From: Leucobacter muris
GTDB lineage: Bacteria; Actinomycetota; Actinomycetes; Actinomycetales; Microbacteriaceae
NCBI RefSeq assembly: GCF_004028235.1
Contig: NZ_CP035037.1
Span: 2,790,001 to 2,854,000 of the forward strand
DNA: 64,000 nucleotides
Direction: 5' to 3'
Shown: one piece after another, positions 60,454 through 64,000 of the stretch
How the letters are laid out: each line of letters begins with the position of its first letter
Position numbering within the stretch: position 1 is the stretch's first letter
Notes under the pieces: generated by a model
The model's input: the letters and a program-made list of their open reading frames with translations, nothing else
What the model was told of the DNA's origin: nothing
Database searches by the model: none
Position numbers and translations under genes: made by a program

Positions 60454-61724
60454 ACTTCCCCCGCCGAACCCGAGCCGCCTCGCGCGGATCGACCGGCGGC
60501 GGGAATCCCGCCCGTGTCGATGCTGCGACGCTTGTCGCGCCGCTCGACGGCGAGGCTCACCAGCATGAGCGCGAGTCCCGCGCCGGTGAGGATCGCCCCC
60601 ACCCAGCCGGGCGCCAGGTAGCCGAAGCCCGCCGCGATCACGACACCGCCGAGCCAGGCGCCCAGGCTGTTGGCGATGTTGAAGGCGGCGTGATTGAGCG
60701 CGGCGCCCAGCAGCCTCGCCTCGTTCGACACCCTGATGAGCCGTGACTGGAGCGACGGCATGAGCAGCGCCGACGTGCCGCTCGCGAGGAAGGCGAACAC
60801 GAAGAGGCCGACCGGGGTGTGCGCGAAGACGGTGTAGAGCACGAGCGCGCCGAGTGAGAGCGCGAGTCCGAGCGCGGCGGCCCCGCCGGAGCTGCGGTCG
60901 GTGAGCACACCGCCGACCAGGTTGCCGATCGTCATGCCGAGCCCCATCGCGGCGAGCACCCACGGCACCGCCGCGACCCCGAGCCCGACCTCGCGCGTCG
61001 TCACCTCGGCGATGTACGAGTACACGGCGAAGAAGCCGCCGAAGCCGATCGAGCTCACCCCCACCATGATCCACACGCGCGGATTGCGCAGCGCCGAGAG
61101 CTCCCGCAGCGGGCTCCTCGTCGGGTCGCCGGGGTAGCGCGGCAGCAGCACGAACACGAGCAGCAGGGTCGCCGCGAAGAGCAGCGCGACGAGCCCGTAG
61201 ACCCACCGCCAGCCCAGCTGCTGTCCGACCATCGTCGAGAGCGGCACCCCGATCACGTTGGCGAGCGTCAGGCCCGACATGGCGAGCGCGATCCCCCGCC
61301 CCTGGCTGCCCGGCCCCATGAGGCGCCCCGCGAGCAGCGACACCACGCCGAAGTAGGCGCCGTGCGGCAGCCCGGCGACGAAGCGGAAGACCGCGACCGA
61401 GCCGAACGTCGGCATGAGCGCCGAGGCGAGCGTGCCGAGGGTGAGCAGCGCCAGCAGCCAGTAGGTGAGCGTGGTCTGCGACATGCGCGCCCCGAACACC
61501 GCGAAAGCCGGAGCCCCCACCACGACGCCCAGCGCATACCCCGTGATGAGCACGCCGGCGTGCGCGATCACCTGGGGCGGATTCTGCTCGTAGCCCGGCA
61601 GCAGGTCTCGCGCGATGTCGGGCAGCAGGCCCATCGTCGCGAACTCGGTGATGCCGATCGCGAAGCCGCCGAGCGCGAGCGCGAAGAGGGCCAGGTTGCG
61701 TCGGAGCCGGGTGATCTCGGGCAC
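60450..61724 (-). CDS. MFS transporter, AraJ/sugar-efflux type
   Basis: This 424-aa protein has twelve hydrophobic segments starting LALFALALGGFAIGITEFAT and MGLLPDIARDLL, as in the AraJ/SotB group of drug or sugar exporters. GTG 61724 is chosen with AAAGG upstream; the frame extends much further but has no membrane protein character. It follows the class II aldolase gene by 35 bp in the same direction and overlaps the end of the convergent UMF1 gene by 4 bp. Confidence 0.85.
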   Translation of the reverse strand: MPEITRLRRNLALFALALGGFAIGITEFATMGLLPDIARDLLPGYEQNPPQVIAHAGVLITGYALGVVVGAPAFAVFGARMSQTTLTYWLLALLTLGTLASALMPTFGSVAVFRFVAGLPHGAYFGVVSLLAGRLMGPGSQGRGIALAMSGLTLANVIGVPLSTMVGQQLGWRWVYGLVALLFAATLLLVFVLLPRYPGDPTRSPLRELSALRNPRVWIMVGVSSIGFGGFFAVYSYIAEVTTREVGLGVAAVPWVLAAMGLGMTIGNLVGGVLTDRSSGGAAALGLALSLGALVLYTVFAHTPVGLFVFAFLASGTSALLMPSLQSRLIRVSNEARLLGAALNHAAFNIANSLGAWLGGVVIAAGFGYLAPGWVGAILTGAGLALMLVSLAVERRDKRRSIDTGGIPAAGRSARGGSGSAGEV

Positions 61725-61759
61725 GGGGCGCGCCGCCTTTCGTTTCGGGATCGCGGGCC

Positions 61760-62923
61760 CTACCTGAGGCGTCGCTGCTCGAGCTCCCAGTACTCGAGGC
61801 CGAACGCCTGCGCCTCGGTGACCGTGCGGTAGCCGCCGAGCCGTTCGGCCGCCTCGATCACCCGGATGGTGTGCCGGTAGATGTCCATGACGGCCCCCGC
61901 GGCCTTCGCATCGGCGCCGACGGCGACGAGCCCGAGATCGGGGTGCAGCACCACGCGCGGGATCGGATCGAGCATCACGAGCGCCTCGTCGGCGCCGCGG
62001 TTGCGTTCGAAGTACCGGCGGTACTCGGCGACGTAACCCGCCACGTCGTCGCCGAGCAACGGCACCCGCTTGGTTCGGATGACGTGCTCGAGCGTCGTCG
62101 GGCCGAGGTCCGTGAGCCGCTCGAGGTCGGGGCGCGCCAGGAAGGCGCGCACTTCGTCGTCGTCGCAGCGCAGCGCGTGCACGTGACCGGCCGAGTAGCG
62201 CCGCAGCTCGGTGAGCAGGGTGCGCGCCTGCTCGGAATCGCCGGGGCGCAGCTCGCTCACGGTATCGGCGAAGGGGGCGCGGATCGGCCGGCCGAGCGCG
62301 GCGATGCGCGCCTCGGCGCGCTCGACCAGTTCGAGGTGCAGTGCGAGCGCCTCGTCGACGGTGTCCCCCATGGTGAAGAGACCGTGGTGCTGCAGCACGA
62401 TGGCGCGGGCGCTCGAGCCGGCCCCCCGCCACAGTTCGGGCACGACCTTGGCGAGGTCGAAGCCGGGCATCACGTACGGCACGGGGACCACCTCGTCGCC
62501 GAGCAGCTCGGTCACGAGATCGAGCCCTCGCTCGGTGTCGGTGATCGCCACGATCGCGTCGGCGTGGGTGTGCAGCACGGAGGCGAAGGGGAGGGCGTGA
62601 TGCAGCAGCGCCTCGATGGTGGGGGCGGGCCTGCCGGGCTCGACCGTGGCCGCCGCATAGCCGTCCATCATCTCGGTGTCGCTCAGCGAGGCGCCCTCGA
62701 GCATGCGTTCGAGGTCGGCGCGTCGCAGCTGCACGAGGCCCTCGGGGGTGAGCGCGCCGAGGTCGAAACCGGAGGCCTTCGCCCAGAGGAAGTCGTGATC
62801 CTTGGCAGAGGTGTTGCCGCCGCCGTGGAGCACGAGGAAGGGGTCTCCTCCCAGACGGCGGGAGGCCTCGACCGTCCGGCGCCTCAGCGCTTCGGCGGGA
62901 GCTCCGCGCTGGTCCGTCGCCAT
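61760..62923 (-). CDS. class II aldolase/adducin family protein (RhaD-like)
   Basis: This 387-aa enzyme resembles the aldolase half of bifunctional rhamnulose-phosphate aldolases. It has VLHGGGNTSAKDHDFLWAKA and the zinc ligands HTHAD (FASVLHTHADAIVAI) and the distal His pair region VLQHHGLFTMGDTVDEAL. The C-terminal third has EYRRYFERNRGADEALVMLD. The alcohol dehydrogenase half is absent. It lies between lsrF and an MFS exporter. The substrate is likely a sugar phosphate, but which one cannot be read from sequence. Confidence 0.82.
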   Translation of the reverse strand: MATDQRGAPAEALRRRTVEASRRLGGDPFLVLHGGGNTSAKDHDFLWAKASGFDLGALTPEGLVQLRRADLERMLEGASLSDTEMMDGYAAATVEPGRPAPTIEALLHHALPFASVLHTHADAIVAITDTERGLDLVTELLGDEVVPVPYVMPGFDLAKVVPELWRGAGSSARAIVLQHHGLFTMGDTVDEALALHLELVERAEARIAALGRPIRAPFADTVSELRPGDSEQARTLLTELRRYSAGHVHALRCDDDEVRAFLARPDLERLTDLGPTTLEHVIRTKRVPLLGDDVAGYVAEYRRYFERNRGADEALVMLDPIPRVVLHPDLGLVAVGADAKAAGAVMDIYRHTIRVIEAAERLGGYRTVTEAQAFGLEYWELEQRRLR

Positions 62924-63001
62924 CCTGTTCCTCCTTCTCCGCCGCCCCCGGCGGCTCCCCGATGAGCGCGCGGTCGGCGCCGGAGCGCCGACCGCCGCAC
63001 C

Positions 63002-63886
63002 CTAGTCTTCCGCGCCGCCCGAGAGCTCGCGGTACTCGGCGTGCGCCTCCTCGGCGCTCGCCCCGCCGTGCACGACCGAGCGCACAGCCTGGATCATGGC
63101 TGCCGGAGCCTTCCGCTGGAAGATGTTGCGGCCCATGTCGACGCCGGCTGCGCCCTCCGAGATGGCCCGGTGCGCCATGGTGAGCGCCTCGAGCGACGGC
63201 AGCTTCTTGCCGCCCGCCATGATGACCGGCACGGGGCAGCCGGCGGTGACCTGCTCGAAGCCCTCGGGGCAGTAGTAGGTCTTCACCATCTGCGCGCCGA
63301 GCTCGGCGATGATGCGGGTCGCGAGGCCGAGGTAGCGCGAGTCGCGGGTGAGCTCCTTGCCGACGGCGGTGACCCCGAGCACCGGGATGCCGAGGCGCAG
63401 GCCGGCATCGATCTGCTGGGTGAGGTTGTGCACCGACTGCGTCTCCTGCTCGCCGCCGATGAACACCTGCACCGCGACGGCCGCCGCGTCGATCCGCGCG
63501 GCGTCCTCCATGTCCATCGCGATGCGCTCGTCCGAGAGATCCTTGAGGATCGACGGACCGCCCGACGCCCGCACCACGAGCGCGGTGTCGAGCGAGGCCG
63601 GCACGACGGAGCGCAGCACGCCGCGGGTCGCCATGAGGGCGTCGGCCTGGGGCGCGAGGGGCACGATGTTGAGGTCGACGCGCTCGAGGCCGCTCGTGGG
63701 GCCCTGGAAGTAGCCGTGGTCGAACGCGAGCATCACGGTGCGGCCGTCGTCCTTGAAGATGCGGGAGAGGCGGTGGCGCATGCCGAAGTCGAGCTGACCG
63801 GCGCCCTTCACGGGCGACCCCGCGGTCACCTGCGGGGTGCCGAGGCCGAAGTCCTTCGAGTCGATGTTGCCTTCAAGATCTGCCAT
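63002..63886 (-). CDS. lsrF: LsrF-like class I aldolase/thiolase
   Basis: This 294-aa protein closely follows E. coli LsrF, the enzyme that transfers the acetyl group from 3-hydroxy-2,4-pentadione-5-phosphate (derived from AI-2) to CoA. Shared segments are FGMRHRLSRIFKDDGRTVML, AFDHGYFQGPTSGLERVDLN, MATRGVLRSVVPAS, MVKTYYCPEGFEQV (with the Schiff-base lysine) and AGGKKLPSLEALTMAH. The name rests on similarity; in this organism it may act on another sugar. It starts at ATG 63886 and precedes the RhaD-like aldolase. Confidence 0.85.
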   Translation of the reverse strand: MADLEGNIDSKDFGLGTPQVTAGSPVKGAGQLDFGMRHRLSRIFKDDGRTVMLAFDHGYFQGPTSGLERVDLNIVPLAPQADALMATRGVLRSVVPASLDTALVVRASGGPSILKDLSDERIAMDMEDAARIDAAAVAVQVFIGGEQETQSVHNLTQQIDAGLRLGIPVLGVTAVGKELTRDSRYLGLATRIIAELGAQMVKTYYCPEGFEQVTAGCPVPVIMAGGKKLPSLEALTMAHRAISEGAAGVDMGRNIFQRKAPAAMIQAVRSVVHGGASAEEAHAEYRELSGGAED

Positions 63887-63915
63887 GGTGGATCCTTTCT
63901 CGATGATTCGCTGGA

Positions 63916-63941
63916 GTGTCGCGCGCGGCGACGCGCGACAC
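63916..63941 (-). promoter_or_regulatory. intergenic hairpin upstream of lsrF
   Basis: GTGTCGCGCG (63916-63925) pairs perfectly with CGCGCGACAC (63932-63941), leaving a 6-nt loop. It lies between the preceding gene's stop and lsrF, so it may attenuate or stabilise the mRNA. Confidence 0.55.
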
Positions 63942-63953
63942 TGAGGGTCTGGC

Positions 63954-64000
63954 CTAGGCGTCGCCCTTGGCGCGGGCGATGGCCTCCGTCGGTACGGGGT
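63954..64000 (-). CDS. C-terminal end of a gene upstream of lsrF (partial)
   Basis: The minus strand enters from the right edge in an open frame ending PVPTEAIARAKGDA before TAG at 63956-63954. Its stop is 67 bp upstream of lsrF, so it is likely part of the same operon. Too little is present to identify it. Confidence 0.5.
   Translation of the reverse strand, partial: PVPTEAIARAKGDA

Noticed and set aside
59140..61206. 688-residue minus-strand frame over two MFS genes
   Set aside because: Arg/Glu/His-rich shadow frame crossing two convergent, well-supported transporter genes.

Overview
The window is high-GC DNA that fits an actinobacterium. The signs are a dnaK-grpE-dnaJ-hspR operon with HAIR operators, SpaA-type LPXTG pilins, GT4 glycosyltransferases and actinophage-like gene neighbourhoods. 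Microbacteriaceae is my best guess, but the genus cannot be fixed from sequence reading alone. Roughly the first 49 kb is a siphovirus-type prophage on the + strand, whose left end (probably with integrase and repressor) lies outside the window. It appears to end at a tRNA-Ser(GCT) gene at 49.1 kb, and the rest is ordinary chromosome.

Positions 1-11453 hold the early and replication region. It is a tightly coupled operon with many 4-bp stop/start overlaps: RusA resolvase, HNH-like zinc proteins, YqaJ exonuclease, Bet/RecT annealing protein, a replication initiator carrying an iteron-like array and a GTACCC hexanucleotide tract, a helicase-loader-like protein, DnaB helicase, a truncated DNA methyltransferase and several small proteins. 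An IS256-family element (11540-12924) separates this from the packaging genes (terS, terL).

At 14858-29500 a composite transposon sits in the last codons of terL. It has the structure IS3-pilins-IS3-pilins-IS3. The repeat unit is 6667 bp and present twice, each unit carrying one SpaA/FimA-like shaft pilin and one 1158-aa LPXTG surface pilin, both antisense to the phage genes. A third IS3 copy closes the array. The whole array is bounded by a 4-bp AGCC target duplication. Removing it restores terL exactly, with its stop overlapping the portal start.

Positions 29529-43706 hold the morphogenesis and lysis genes: portal (frameshifted at a CCAG repeat), scaffold, major capsid, connector (frameshifted at a C-run), neck and tail proteins, tail assembly chaperones with a GGGAAAA slippery site, tape measure, distal tail proteins, CHAP endolysin and membrane/holin-like proteins. 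Positions 43.7-49.0 kb form an accessory right end: an XRE-ImmA metalloprotease protein with an unknown partner, a Fic protein, a SRAP protein, small membrane and HTH peptides, and strong palindromic operators. The transposon insertion and two frameshifts suggest a decaying prophage, unless the frameshifts are sequencing errors.

The chromosomal part (49.1-64.0 kb) carries tRNA-Ser, two GT4 glycosyltransferases, an MFS transporter, an XRE regulator, the dnaK-grpE-dnaJ-hspR operon followed by an RsmC/RlmG-like methyltransferase, two more MFS transporters, a class II aldolase, and an LsrF homologue preceded by the end of one more gene.
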